Of a DNA stretch of 64,000 nucleotides, positions 1 through 8,582 are shown piece after piece (position 1 is the stretch's first letter; each line of letters opens with the position of its first letter). Where the stretch lies: the NCBI RefSeq assembly GCF_000445445.1, contig NZ_ASXP01000005.1:248053-312052 (forward strand). Reading direction: 5' to 3'. The position numbers and the translations under genes were made by a program. Origin of the DNA: Sporomusa ovata DSM 2662. Lineage in GTDB: Bacteria; Bacillota; Negativicutes; Sporomusales; Sporomusaceae. The notes beneath the pieces were generated by a model. The model saw only the letters and a program-made list of their open reading frames with translations. It was not told the origin of the DNA and ran no database searches.

Positions 1-1
1 G

Positions 2-142
2 ATAATGGGCCTTATCCAAATGGCTTTTATCTCCTTCGGCAGTTGGTCATCTTCTCATCTGATATCGGAAAGCCTGAAAAAACGCTTTCCTTTCTTGCCT
101 GGCGCTATTCTTATTCTCATCGGATTATTCCGTCTAGTATAA
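2..142 (+). CDS. ytaF: YtaF-like sporulation membrane protein, C-terminal fragment
   Basis: Only the last 46 codons are in the window; the gene starts upstream and stops at a TAA at 140-142. The visible part has a small-residue-rich helix, a basic stretch (ESLKKRFPFLPG) and a final hydrophobic helix ending GLFRLV. This layout, with the FLPG...ILIGLFRL ending, resembles the C-terminus of YtaF/MntP-type membrane proteins, which have six helices and a glycine-rich last segment. Family assignment rests on this short tail only. Another small integral membrane protein is possible. Confidence 0.5.
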   Translation: MMGLIQMAFISFGSWSSSHLISESLKKRFPFLPGAILILIGLFRLV

Positions 143-194
143 GAGAAGCCCCTCGTTTACCAATTTTTTGACGCAGACGACTAGAAAACAACAT

Positions 195-470
195 TTATGG
201 CGTTTCACTCATAATAACGTCTATTTGCTTTTGCATTTCCTGGATCTGTTTTTTGATTTCTAAACTATCCCCATTTTCACTTTTCTTCTCTTGCAAGGAG
301 TTGAGATATTCTGCTTGAGCAGCTATGACTAAGATAATGCAACCGATTCCAACAATAAAATTTCCCAGAACATTTTGCTCGTCAGGTGTTTTATCATAAG
401 CTAAAACTATTCCCAAAACCGCGGAAATTAGCCCAAGCTCATTTGCATCAATATCTTTTAATTCAGACAC
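195..470 (-). CDS. Small hypothetical membrane protein with C-terminal coiled coil
   Basis: A 91-residue protein from a GTG start preceded by an AGGTG ribosome site at about eight bases. Residues 12-26 and 38-52 are hydrophobic and probably form a membrane hairpin with a short loop containing DKTPDEQ. Residues 58-88 are highly charged, rich in Glu, Lys and Gln, and have heptad-like spacing (KKQIQEMQKQIDVIM), suggesting a cytoplasmic coiled coil. I do not recognise the family. It lies between the ytaF end and a diguanylate cyclase gene, all separated by gaps, so no operon partner is evident. Confidence 0.6.
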   Translation of the reverse strand: MSELKDIDANELGLISAVLGIVLAYDKTPDEQNVLGNFIVGIGCIILVIAAQAEYLNSLQEKKSENGDSLEIKKQIQEMQKQIDVIMSETP

Positions 471-566
471 TATGTTTTCACCTCAGTATAAATATATGAA
501 AAGAAATATGTCTTAGTCCATAGATGTTGTCCATCATCCACCTAAGCTGAAAAGTCATTATTTTTG

Positions 567-1685
567 CTACAGCACCTCAATCCGTCCCCGCCCATTTCGC
601 TTAGCATGATAGAGGGCATCGTCTGCCCTCTTCAGTATGCTCTCAAAGGACGAATCCTGCTCCCGCGCTTCAGTAATGCCAATACTGATGTTGAAGGTGA
701 CTTTTTTACCGTAACATATGATAGCCTCTTTTTTAAGGCCAAGCCTAAGTCTTTCAGCAATCTGTTTTGACTGCTCACTAGGAATGTTGAGCAATACCAA
801 TACAAATTCATCGCCACCTAATCGGCCCCATATGTTTTTTTCATATAGGTTGTTCGCCACATAGGCTGAAAATTCATATAAAATCATATCTCCTACGTCA
901 TGCCCATAGCTGTCATTTAGTTTTTTAAAGTAATCGATGTCAATCATCAGTACGGAAAATGGTTGACCACCGTTTTTAAACCTCTCAAATTCCTTAGTAG
1001 TGAGCTGTGCTAGTTTTCGCCGGTTTAATATCCCTGTAAGATGATCAATCGACGCCAGCCTATTCAATTCTTCCTTGAGCTGAGTCTCCTCTAAACGAGC
1101 CTTAAATTCAGTGCGCCGGTGTTGTTCCAGTGAAGATGAAAAAATAATGCCTAGCACATTTGCCATTACAATTGCTACCAGCATGGAGTAATGGGACTGT
1201 GGATTGACTAATTGAGCATACCACCAATCCAGACCTAGATTACCAATAGATAATATAATGGGAGGTATAACCCTTATGCAAAATCTATTAGGAAATACCA
1301 TATAGGCACTGAACAGAACCAATATGGTGATTGCTCCGCTGGGAGTGATATAGAGAGCCCAAATATAATTGAAGAACAATACAATGGCAATAGCAAACAT
1401 AGCCCAGCGTAGGAAAATATAATCATACTCCCGGGCAGTGGAAACTTTCACTAGAGAATAAATAGTATAAAGAGAAAATATGAAAAACACTAGCCGTATT
1501 GCCAATAAGACCATAAATTTACTGCTATATCCAAAAATAAGATAATCCGAATAAGCTAAAATGAGAACAGGAATTAACCAAACAGCAATGGCAACTCTGG
1601 TATGGCGCGCATCAGTCACTAGGAAATAATTCCGATATACAGACTCAAAATCATCCATTGTATCAGTTTGAGCTTTCAACAACAT
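567..1685 (-). CDS. Membrane-anchored diguanylate cyclase (GGDEF)
   Basis: A 372-residue protein that should make c-di-GMP from two GTP. Residues about 28-190 contain five to six hydrophobic helices forming a membrane sensor region. A charged linker (EQHRRTEFKARLEETQLKEELNRLASIDHLTG) leads into a GGDEF domain at about 210-372 with the intact signature GRLGGDEF. The usual RxxD inhibitory site upstream of the signature is not present (LYEKN occupies that place), so product inhibition may be weak or absent. The ligand of the membrane part cannot be read from sequence. It is divergent from the EAL/GGDEF gene starting at 1925, suggesting paired c-di-GMP control. Confidence 0.9.
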   Translation of the reverse strand: MLLKAQTDTMDDFESVYRNYFLVTDARHTRVAIAVWLIPVLILAYSDYLIFGYSSKFMVLLAIRLVFFIFSLYTIYSLVKVSTAREYDYIFLRWAMFAIAIVLFFNYIWALYITPSGAITILVLFSAYMVFPNRFCIRVIPPIILSIGNLGLDWWYAQLVNPQSHYSMLVAIVMANVLGIIFSSSLEQHRRTEFKARLEETQLKEELNRLASIDHLTGILNRRKLAQLTTKEFERFKNGGQPFSVLMIDIDYFKKLNDSYGHDVGDMILYEFSAYVANNLYEKNIWGRLGGDEFVLVLLNIPSEQSKQIAERLRLGLKKEAIICYGKKVTFNISIGITEAREQDSSFESILKRADDALYHAKRNGRGRIEVL

Positions 1686-1924
1686 CCTTCTTCCTTATTT
1701 TAGTGTTTCAAAACATATTTCGGTAAACTACTACCATATTCCTTCTGCTTTAATTGCAGCTTGCGCCGCACAAACAACTATATCTGTTAAAATTGTGTAA
1801 AGCTGCTGTTAAACTTTTGGAAAGCATCTTTCACCCACCGCACAAATTATGTTATTATCAAACCAAAAACGTACCTACTCTTAGTAAATTTGGCCTATCA
1901 ATTGTATTTTTCGGAGGAATTATC

Positions 1925-3748
1925 TTGACTACTTTTGCTTCTTATCGTACCAAAGTCCTTCATCTATATAAAACCGCAAATAAACAAACAAGTGAGATGA
2001 AGAGTTTCATGGAATTAAAGAATATTCTCGAACAAAGTGATATCCGGATAGTATTTCAGCCGGTAGTATCATTAACAAATGCAGAAATTATCGGCTATGA
2101 GGCCCTAAGCAGAGGTCCTAAAGACTCCATGCTGGAGCGGCCTGATGCCCTTTTTTCAACAGCAGCAAAATATGATCTTGTCTGGGAGTTAGAGTATTTA
2201 TGCCGCCGGGCGACCTTGGAAAAAGCAAAAGACCTTGCTCCTTCTAAAATGGTTTTTATAAACGTAGATCCCAAAATCATCAATGACCCTCGCTTCCAAA
2301 AAGGACAAACCCAGGATATGCTCTGCCAATTTCAGGCTAACACCGGTAATATTATTTTTGAAATCACGGAAAAAACGGCGATTAATGATTACAAAGGCTT
2401 TTGCTGTATTCTGGACAACTATACAAGTCAAGGGTATAAAATAGCCATCGATGATACCGGTTCAGGGTATTCAGGCCTGAGAACCTTAGCCGAGATCCGC
2501 CCTAATTTTATAAAGGTAGATATGGAATTAGTACGCGATATTGACAAAGATAACCTGAAACAAGCCATGTTGAAGGCGTTATACGATTTCTCTGTAAGCA
2601 CAAATAGCAAAATTATTGCCGAGGGAATTGAAACACAGGATGAATTAACTACTTTAATTAGTCTTGGTATTCCGTATGGTCAGGGTTTTTTTCTGCAAAA
2701 ACCGCTGCCAGAATTCAGTGAGATTCCAGACTCAATTAAACAGATTATCCTAGATCTAAATAAGCGCAAAAAACGCGAGCTTTATCATACTTCCATGACG
2801 CTGCCGATCGGAGAAATCGCCCAGCAGGAGCAAGCTTTCCCCTCTTCAACGGTCGGTAGTGTAGCACTTGATTATTTTAGCCAACACCCAGCCTGCCAGG
2901 GAATTACCATTGTTGATGATGACCGTCCAGTCGGGCTGCTGATGAAAAGCAAATTCTTGGCTAACCTGGCTACACAATATGGTATTGCACTCTATATGAA
3001 CAGACCAATTCGCTCCCATATGGATAAAAATCCGCTAATTGTCGCTTACGATACGCCAATAGAGGTAGTTTCAAAATCTGCATTATCGCGCAAAGACGAT
3101 GATATCTATGACTATATAATAATAACCAATCAGGACAAATACTTTGGTACTGTCACCATAAAAAAAATTCTGGAAAAAACCACACAATTAGAACTTAACC
3201 GCGCAAAACATGCGAATCCGCTGACAGGATTACCCGGCAACTTAATTATCGAAGGAGAATTAGATAAACTCCTTAAGGGAAATTCGGGCAACTATGCCGT
3301 ATTGTATTTTGACCTGGATAATTTCAAAGCCTACAACGATGTCTATGGATTTGAACGTGGTGATAAGGTTATCGGCTTGACCGCCGAAGTCATACAACAG
3401 GATTTACATAGCTACTACACAGGAGAGTCCTTTCTGGGACATATCGGCGGTGATGATTTCATTGCTATAACCCGCGGCAATGATGTCACAGAGCTATGCG
3501 AACGCATAATTTCTGATTTTAATCATCGTATTGTAGACTACTATAACCATGAAGACTGTAACCGAGGCTATATACGCACCAAAAACAGACATGGCATACC
3601 TGAAGACTTTCCTATCATGTCTTTGTCTATCGCCGTTGTTACTGACAAACAGAGAACGTATACAAATATCCTCGAAATAGCAGAAACTGCAAGCCAGCTT
3701 AAGAAGCAATGCAAACTAAATTGGCAAAGTTGTTATTGTATCAAATAA
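1925..3748 (+). CDS. EAL-CBS-GGDEF c-di-GMP turnover protein
   Basis: A soluble protein of about 607 residues. The start is set at TTG 1925 because GGAGG at 1913-1917 lies seven bases upstream; the reading frame is open further upstream but has no such site. Order: an EAL phosphodiesterase domain (about 30-290) with YEALSRG, the IDDTGSGYSGL acidic pair and KVD all intact; a CBS-type pair region (about 300-420); and a C-terminal GGDEF domain (about 430-600) with the variant GGDDF. The EAL half looks catalytic. GGDDF is seen in some active and some regulatory cyclases, so the cyclase half could be active or a GTP sensor. It is transcribed away from the diguanylate cyclase at 567-1685. Confidence 0.88.
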   Translation: MTTFASYRTKVLHLYKTANKQTSEMKSFMELKNILEQSDIRIVFQPVVSLTNAEIIGYEALSRGPKDSMLERPDALFSTAAKYDLVWELEYLCRRATLEKAKDLAPSKMVFINVDPKIINDPRFQKGQTQDMLCQFQANTGNIIFEITEKTAINDYKGFCCILDNYTSQGYKIAIDDTGSGYSGLRTLAEIRPNFIKVDMELVRDIDKDNLKQAMLKALYDFSVSTNSKIIAEGIETQDELTTLISLGIPYGQGFFLQKPLPEFSEIPDSIKQIILDLNKRKKRELYHTSMTLPIGEIAQQEQAFPSSTVGSVALDYFSQHPACQGITIVDDDRPVGLLMKSKFLANLATQYGIALYMNRPIRSHMDKNPLIVAYDTPIEVVSKSALSRKDDDIYDYIIITNQDKYFGTVTIKKILEKTTQLELNRAKHANPLTGLPGNLIIEGELDKLLKGNSGNYAVLYFDLDNFKAYNDVYGFERGDKVIGLTAEVIQQDLHSYYTGESFLGHIGGDDFIAITRGNDVTELCERIISDFNHRIVDYYNHEDCNRGYIRTKNRHGIPEDFPIMSLSIAVVTDKQRTYTNILEIAETASQLKKQCKLNWQSCYCIK

Positions 3749-3767
3749 AGCTCCTCTCTTTTCGGTG

Positions 3768-3821
3768 TTAACAAAGACTTAACCGTAAATTAACCAAAAC
3801 TATCCAGCAGCTACTTATAAT
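3768..3821 (+). promoter_or_regulatory. Pho box and -10 of the alkaline phosphatase promoter
   Basis: Three hexamers TTAACA (3768), TTAACC (3779) and TTAACC (3790) begin exactly 11 bases apart, the layout of PhoP/PhoB direct repeats in Firmicutes. A perfect TATAAT lies at 3816-3821, 21 bases after the last repeat, and no good -35 is present, as expected for an activator-dependent promoter. The gene 38 bases downstream is an alkaline phosphatase. The same geometry recurs at 6541-6594. Confidence 0.8.
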
Positions 3822-3858
3822 GGACATGTACATAACCAAATTCAAAGGAGGTAACAAA

Positions 3859-5343
3859 ATGAACAGGAAAATTAAATGGTTTAGCTTGTCTGCTGTGATT
3901 ATTACGCTAATTGCTGTTATGCTTGCAGCTGCTTTCCCGCAGCAGCAGATAGCTAGTGCCGGTGTTACCAATGGTTACACCGGTAAACAGGCCAAGTATG
4001 TATTCTTTTTTATTGGTGACGGCATGGGCATGCCGCAAGTAAATGCTGCTGAAATTTTTAAAGGTACGCTTGAAAGTGATGACAAGATGCACAAAGGCAA
4101 GCTCGGTTTTACCGTATTCCCGCATCAGGGTATGCAAACCACACATTCAAATAATACCTTTATCACCGAATCAGCAGCAGCGGGAACAGCTTTAGCTACC
4201 GGGCAAAAAACCAACAATGACGTTCTTGGTATGGATGCCACAAAAACCGTAAAACTTAAAACCATGGCTGAACTGGCCAAAGAAAAGGGTATGAAGGTCG
4301 GTATTGTATCCAATGTATCCATTGACCACGCTACGCCAGGCGCATTCTACGCCCACGAGCCTACCCGCAAGAACTATTACGAAATCGGCCTGGCACTGGC
4401 AAACAGTGGCTTCGATTATTTTGCCGGAGGTGGTCTGTTAGCCCCCACCGGTCCCCAAAAAGATAAACCAAGTGTACTTGAGATTGCAAAAAATAACGGC
4501 TATAAACTGGTTACTACGCAAGCCGAATTTAACAACCTGAGCAAACAGGACGGCAAGGTATTCGCCATTGCCCCGGAACTGGCTGCGGAAGCCGCAATGC
4601 CTTATGATATTGACCGCAGTCCCGGCCAGGTTACCCTGGCTGATTTCACCAAAAAAGGCATTGAGCTGTTGGACAACTCTCAGGGCTTCTTTATGATGGT
4701 AGAAGGCGGCAAAATTGACTGGTCCTGTCATGCCAATGATGCGGCAACAACGGTTCGCGATGTTCTGGCCTTTGATGACGCAATTAACGAAGCTCTTAAA
4801 TTCTATGCCCAACATCCTAAGGAAACGCTTATTATCGTAACTGGTGACCATGAAACCGGTGGCATGACAATTGGTTTTGCCGGTACAGGCTATGAAACTT
4901 TTTTCAGCAAAATCGATAAGCAATCCACTTCCTTTGAAGCCTTTGACAAAAAGATCAAAACCTATCGAGAAACCGTCGATGCACAGTATGCCAGCCTGAA
5001 TGACTGGCTGCCTATCCTCGCGGACGAGTTCGGTTTGACTGATTTGACGGAATATGATAAAACCCGGCTGAACGCTGCCTTGGCTGCCAGCATGATTGAT
5101 CCGAAAAAACGGACCAAAGATCCCAACACGTCTTTGCTCTATGGTACCTATGAACCATTTAGCGTTACAATTACCCACATACTCAACCAAAAGGCCGGTA
5201 TCGGCTGGACTACTTACGCACATACCGGTGTAGCTATACCCGTATTTGCACAAGGCATTGGCGGCGAATTATTCCAGGGCTACTATGATAATACCGATAT
5301 CGCAAAAAAAATTATGAACATTATGGGTGTAAAACAGCAATAG
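3859..5343 (+). CDS. Secreted alkaline phosphatase
   Basis: A 494-residue phosphomonoesterase, expected to release phosphate from organic esters outside the cytoplasmic membrane. The ATG at 3859 has a strong AAAGGAGG at 3845-3852. An N-terminal signal sequence (KIKWFSLSAVIITLIAVMLAAAFPQQQIASA) is followed by the metal motif FFIGDGMGMPQ, the nucleophile region TESAAAGTALATG (Ser in ESA, where DSA is commoner), and the late metal site TGDHETGG. Length and motif order fit the PhoA family. The Pho box upstream indicates induction by phosphate starvation. An 18-bp inverted repeat follows the stop, then a YibE/F gene. Confidence 0.93.
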   Translation: MNRKIKWFSLSAVIITLIAVMLAAAFPQQQIASAGVTNGYTGKQAKYVFFFIGDGMGMPQVNAAEIFKGTLESDDKMHKGKLGFTVFPHQGMQTTHSNNTFITESAAAGTALATGQKTNNDVLGMDATKTVKLKTMAELAKEKGMKVGIVSNVSIDHATPGAFYAHEPTRKNYYEIGLALANSGFDYFAGGGLLAPTGPQKDKPSVLEIAKNNGYKLVTTQAEFNNLSKQDGKVFAIAPELAAEAAMPYDIDRSPGQVTLADFTKKGIELLDNSQGFFMMVEGGKIDWSCHANDAATTVRDVLAFDDAINEALKFYAQHPKETLIIVTGDHETGGMTIGFAGTGYETFFSKIDKQSTSFEAFDKKIKTYRETVDAQYASLNDWLPILADEFGLTDLTEYDKTRLNAALAASMIDPKKRTKDPNTSLLYGTYEPFSVTITHILNQKAGIGWTTYAHTGVAIPVFAQGIGGELFQGYYDNTDIAKKIMNIMGVKQQ

Positions 5344-5352
5344 CTGTAGAAA

Positions 5353-5398
5353 ACCTTTAGGCCAACCGGGGGAAGTATCGCCCGGTTGGCCTAAAGGT
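5353..5398. terminator. Perfect 18-bp inverted repeat after the phosphatase gene
   Basis: Arms at 5353-5370 and 5381-5398 are perfectly complementary around a 10-base loop (GGAAGTATCG). The RNA hairpin would be very stable, but no T-run follows on either strand, so it may be an mRNA 3-prime stabiliser or a processing site between the phosphatase and YibE/F genes as much as a terminator. Confidence 0.6.
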
Positions 5399-5419
5399 AG
5401 GTAAGAAAGGATGCCGGTT

Positions 5420-6532
5420 ATGCCTTATTCCCGAAATACAGATAAACCCTTTGTGCTCGTTATCGCGCTACTGTGTATCCTATTGTATTGCCTGCCAACC
5501 GGGTTTCCGACACAAGACGACGATTATATTCGCAGTAAAGCCAGGGTAACTGCGGTCGATAACCAGGCCATACATCAGCGTGGCGTTGTCCAGACCGGAG
5601 TGCAAGCAGTAACCTTGCAGGTTGTGGGGGATGAGTTTGCCGGTCAGGAAATCCAGGCCACCAATACACTGTTTGGAAAGCTGGAATTGGACAAGGTGTT
5701 TCAGCCTGGTGATACCGCCTTAGTCGTTATTAAGGGCCAAAATGGCCGGATTATTGCAGCTAATTTAATTGATCACTATCGGCTTGATAAGGAACTGCTC
5801 CTGTTTGGACTATTTATACTTGTGCTGTTTTGGTTTGCCCGCTGGACTGGCGTAAAAGCCGTGCTTTCCTTTGTTTTTACCATCCTGGTTTTATGGAAGG
5901 TACTCTGGCCGCTGTTTCTGAAGGGCTGGGACCCCATTATTCTTTCACTATTAGTTATTTGTGTTATTGTCGGCTGTGTTACTTTTTTGGTAACAGGGCT
6001 TGGCCGTACCGGCTTAGTTTCCTTTATGGGAACTATGTGCGGTGCAATTGCCGCTTGTTTGTTGGCTATTTTGTTTGGCCAACTATTCAAAGTGCATGGT
6101 GCAGTTATTCCGTTTGCCGAAACCTTACTGCACGTTGGGTTTAGTCAGCTTGATCTTACTAAAGTTTTCCTAGCGGGAATCTTTGTGGCCTCTTCAGGGG
6201 CCATGATGGATGTGGCGGTTGATATTGCAGTAGCCGTAACTGAGCTTGTTGATAAAAATCCGTCCATCACCCGCAAAGCGGCAGTTGCATCTGGTATGAA
6301 TGTTGGCCGGGCAGTTGTCGGCACAATGACAACAACCTTATTACTGGCATACTCCGGTTCTTTTACCGCCCTTATGATGGTATTTATGGCTCAGGGTACG
6401 CCGGTAATTAATATCTTGAACCTGACCTATATTGCCGCAGAAATCCTCCATACCCTTGTTGGTAGTTTTGGTGTTGTACTTGTTGCACCCTTTACTGCGT
6501 GGCTAGCTGGCTGGCTGCTGACTGGTCACTAA
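5420..6532 (+). CDS. YibE/F-family multipass membrane protein
   Basis: About 370 residues. The ATG at 5420 is preferred because AAGAAAGG (5403-5410) is nine bases upstream; an in-frame ATG at 5411 directly abuts that site. An N-terminal membrane anchor is followed by an extracytoplasmic beta-rich part (about 40-125, with VTAVDNQAIHQRG and QNGRIIAANLIDHYR), then seven to eight membrane helices ending in TAWLAGWLLTG. The family contains the conserved ASSGAMMDVAVDIA and GMNVGRAVVGTM regions seen here. Its biochemical role is not established; transport has been suggested for relatives. It lies between two Pho-box promoters, so co-expression with the phosphatase is possible. Confidence 0.85.
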   Translation: MPYSRNTDKPFVLVIALLCILLYCLPTGFPTQDDDYIRSKARVTAVDNQAIHQRGVVQTGVQAVTLQVVGDEFAGQEIQATNTLFGKLELDKVFQPGDTALVVIKGQNGRIIAANLIDHYRLDKELLLFGLFILVLFWFARWTGVKAVLSFVFTILVLWKVLWPLFLKGWDPIILSLLVICVIVGCVTFLVTGLGRTGLVSFMGTMCGAIAACLLAILFGQLFKVHGAVIPFAETLLHVGFSQLDLTKVFLAGIFVASSGAMMDVAVDIAVAVTELVDKNPSITRKAAVASGMNVGRAVVGTMTTTLLLAYSGSFTALMMVFMAQGTPVINILNLTYIAAEILHTLVGSFGVVLVAPFTAWLAGWLLTGH

Positions 6533-6540
6533 TGCACTTT

Positions 6541-6594
6541 TTAACTAAACAATAACATAAATTTAACAGCACTTCTCATTTGATTTGTTACAAT
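6541..6594 (+). promoter_or_regulatory. Pho box and -10 upstream of the glycosyltransferase/PLC pair
   Basis: Hexamers TTAACT (6541), ATAACA (6552) and TTAACA (6563) begin exactly 11 bases apart, and a TACAAT -10 sits at 6589-6594, 21 bases after the last repeat. Both spacings are identical to those of the alkaline phosphatase promoter at 3768-3821. This places the next two genes in the same probable phosphate-starvation regulon. Confidence 0.72.
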
Positions 6595-6633
6595 ACTTTT
6601 AGAGCCTTACTTTAATTCTAAGGAGTGAGTGCT

Positions 6634-7761
6634 ATGAGTAAGAAAATACTGCTCGTGTCCGCTTCGATCGGTTCTGGTCATATCCAGGCCGCAAATGCTG
6701 TTCGGGATGAACTTAACCGTATCTCTCCGGCCACAAATGTCGCAGTCGTTGATTTTCTGGACCAGGAAATCTCCCTGGGGCATCTCATTAAAGAAACCTA
6801 TCTAAAAATGCTCGACGTAATACCCAATGCCTATGATTTTCTCTACCGTAAGTCCCAGAAATTTCAACCTGGTACTAGTGTAAAGAATGTAACGGCCCTT
6901 ATTATGAAAAGAAAAATGGTAAAATTACTTTATGAGTATCGCCCTGATATGTTAGTCTTTACGCATCCTTTTCCCTGCTGTGCTGCCGCTTACTTACGCC
7001 GAACCGGCCAGCTTTCCATACCGATGGCTGCAGTTATGACTGACTTTTCCTTTCATCCTATGTGGCTGCACAAAGAAATTAATGCCTATTTTGTGGCCAA
7101 TCATGAAATTCAACAGGCCCTTCATGACAATGGGATTGCAAAAGACCGGATTTTTATAACCGGCATCCCTATCTCTCCTAAATTTACACATACTTCCCCG
7201 AACAATCGTACGAAAGACAGGGGTATCCCTGAAATACTGATTATGGGGGGCGGCCTTGGCCTGGGAGCAATCGAAGAGGCTGTTATTAGTCTGCAGTCTG
7301 CGAAAACACAATTAAAAATCATTGCTGTTGCGGGAAATAATACTAAACTGAGAGACAGGTTGTTAACCCTAACAAACACGTCCTGCAACCCACTCACGGT
7401 CATGGGCTATACCGAGCGAATCAGTGAGCTTATGGCTAATGCCTCGTTACTTATTACTAAGTCTGGTGCGCTTACCTGCAGCGAAGCACTATCCCATGAA
7501 CTCCCGCTGTTACTACTTAGTCCCCTGCCGGGACAAGAAGAAGATAATGCAAACTACCTAACCCAGCAGGGAGTTGCTCTTCGTATTTCGCCTGCTCAAA
7601 CACTTGCCAGTCTAGTTGATGAGCTATTATCTAAGCCGCATATCCTAGATGATATGCGTTCAAAATCCCGCGACCTGAGCAAACCAGCCGCGGCGAATCA
7701 GATCGCCTTGATGCTGTCTGCCAGCATACACAATCGTACCGCCATATTCCCTGCAAGCTAG
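6634..7761 (+). CDS. MGDG-synthase/UgtP-type diacylglycerol glycosyltransferase
   Basis: A 375-residue cytoplasmic, membrane-associated glycosyltransferase. ATG 6634 has AAGGAG eight bases upstream; GTG 6625 overlaps that site. The N-terminal MGDG_synth domain opens KKILLVSASIGSGHIQAANAVRDEL, with the GSGH acceptor-side motif; the GT-B C-terminal half has IMGGGLGLGAIEE, MGYTERISELMANASLLITKSGALTCSEA and a LPGQEEDNA loop, all typical of UDP-sugar donor binding. The expected reaction is sugar transfer to diacylglycerol to make mono- or diglycosyl lipid. It follows a Pho box and is 37 bases from a phospholipase-C-like gene that could supply diacylglycerol. The MurG fold is related, but the N-terminus is of the lipid type. 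Confidence 0.85.
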   Translation: MSKKILLVSASIGSGHIQAANAVRDELNRISPATNVAVVDFLDQEISLGHLIKETYLKMLDVIPNAYDFLYRKSQKFQPGTSVKNVTALIMKRKMVKLLYEYRPDMLVFTHPFPCCAAAYLRRTGQLSIPMAAVMTDFSFHPMWLHKEINAYFVANHEIQQALHDNGIAKDRIFITGIPISPKFTHTSPNNRTKDRGIPEILIMGGGLGLGAIEEAVISLQSAKTQLKIIAVAGNNTKLRDRLLTLTNTSCNPLTVMGYTERISELMANASLLITKSGALTCSEALSHELPLLLLSPLPGQEEDNANYLTQQGVALRISPAQTLASLVDELLSKPHILDDMRSKSRDLSKPAAANQIALMLSASIHNRTAIFPAS

Positions 7762-7798
7762 CGTCTCTTTAGGAAAATAGTATACTAAGGAGAGAGAT

Positions 7799-8383
7799 AT
7801 GATTAATACATTAAAAGCTGCGCCTACAGATGCTTGCCTTCACTTTATGCTAGCGGTAGCATCCCCCTTTCAAGGGTTCTTGGATAAACCAGGGCTAACC
7901 CATGAATTTTGTAACCACCAAGCCCTTTCGATCATCAAAAACGATGGCCTCTGGCATTCCACACATGCCATCGAAAACTTCGAATTATATTATCATCTGT
8001 CACTCTGTTCAGCAAAAAAGTATGACTTAAAAAAAGCTGCTTTTTTCTTAGGCGCATCCGCCCATATACTTCAAGATCTATGTGTCCCTCACCATGCAAG
8101 AGCAAAGCTGTTCAATGGTCACAAGCAATATGAAGGCTGGGCGCAAGCAAATTATGATAAGTACGCTGTACTAACCGAGGGGTTATACGGCCAGGGACTT
8201 GAGTCTCTCATTAATAATAATGCCTGTGTCGCTGCTGAATTTTTTGATTGGGTCCGCTGCGAAGATGATGTGGTCCATTACAACAAAGCGACAGAAGTTC
8301 TTCTTCCGCTGGCCCAGCGCACGACTGCAGGCTTATTTCACGCCTTTACCACAGAAATACATAACTTTTGGCAATTCTCATAA
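7799..8383 (+). CDS. Zinc-dependent phospholipase C family protein
   Basis: A 194-residue all-alpha protein with an AAGGAGAGA site upstream of ATG 7799. The motif GASAHILQDLCVPHHA (about 82-97) is the conserved GxxxHxxxDxxxPxH zinc site of the zinc-dependent PLC/S1-P1 fold; THEFCNHQAL and WHSTHAIENFELYYH near the N-terminus supply further histidines and acids. No signal peptide is visible, so it probably acts on the cytoplasmic face, unlike secreted clostridial PLCs. It is in the same unit as a diacylglycerol glycosyltransferase under a Pho box, so a role in breaking down phospholipids to diacylglycerol is inferred, not shown. A hydrolase of another phosphoester is possible. Confidence 0.75.
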   Translation: MINTLKAAPTDACLHFMLAVASPFQGFLDKPGLTHEFCNHQALSIIKNDGLWHSTHAIENFELYYHLSLCSAKKYDLKKAAFFLGASAHILQDLCVPHHARAKLFNGHKQYEGWAQANYDKYAVLTEGLYGQGLESLINNNACVAAEFFDWVRCEDDVVHYNKATEVLLPLAQRTTAGLFHAFTTEIHNFWQFS

Positions 8384-8436
8384 GCAGTGTTACTCCCTTG
8401 AATTATATATATCCATAGATTGTGCTCCCTGTACAT

Positions 8437-8475
8437 AAAATCTCCCTGGCCCAAGTTGCCAGGGGGATTTTATTA
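8437..8475 (+). terminator. Rho-independent terminator of the lipid-remodelling unit
   Basis: A 14-base stem (8437-8450 with 8458-8471, one G-T pair) and a 7-base loop, followed by TTTTATTATT. It ends the glycosyltransferase/PLC transcript before the spoVA cluster. Confidence 0.8.
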
Positions 8476-8582
8476 TTCACAGAAATTGATACAGCAAATG
8501 GTCTTCCATAAATTTCAAGAATCCATTTGAATTAAACTTGGAAAAACCAATAATAATAATAAGGTAAATGGAGGTAATATCT

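Noticed and set aside
1754..1924. An N-terminal extension of the EAL/GGDEF protein from 1754
   Set aside because: The extension has no ribosome site and unrelated composition; GGAGG at 1913-1917 sets the TTG at 1925.
4438..5253. A 271-codon open frame on the minus strand opposite the alkaline phosphatase
   Set aside because: It lies fully within a strongly supported gene, has no ribosome site or domain, and arises from the codon use of the phosphatase.
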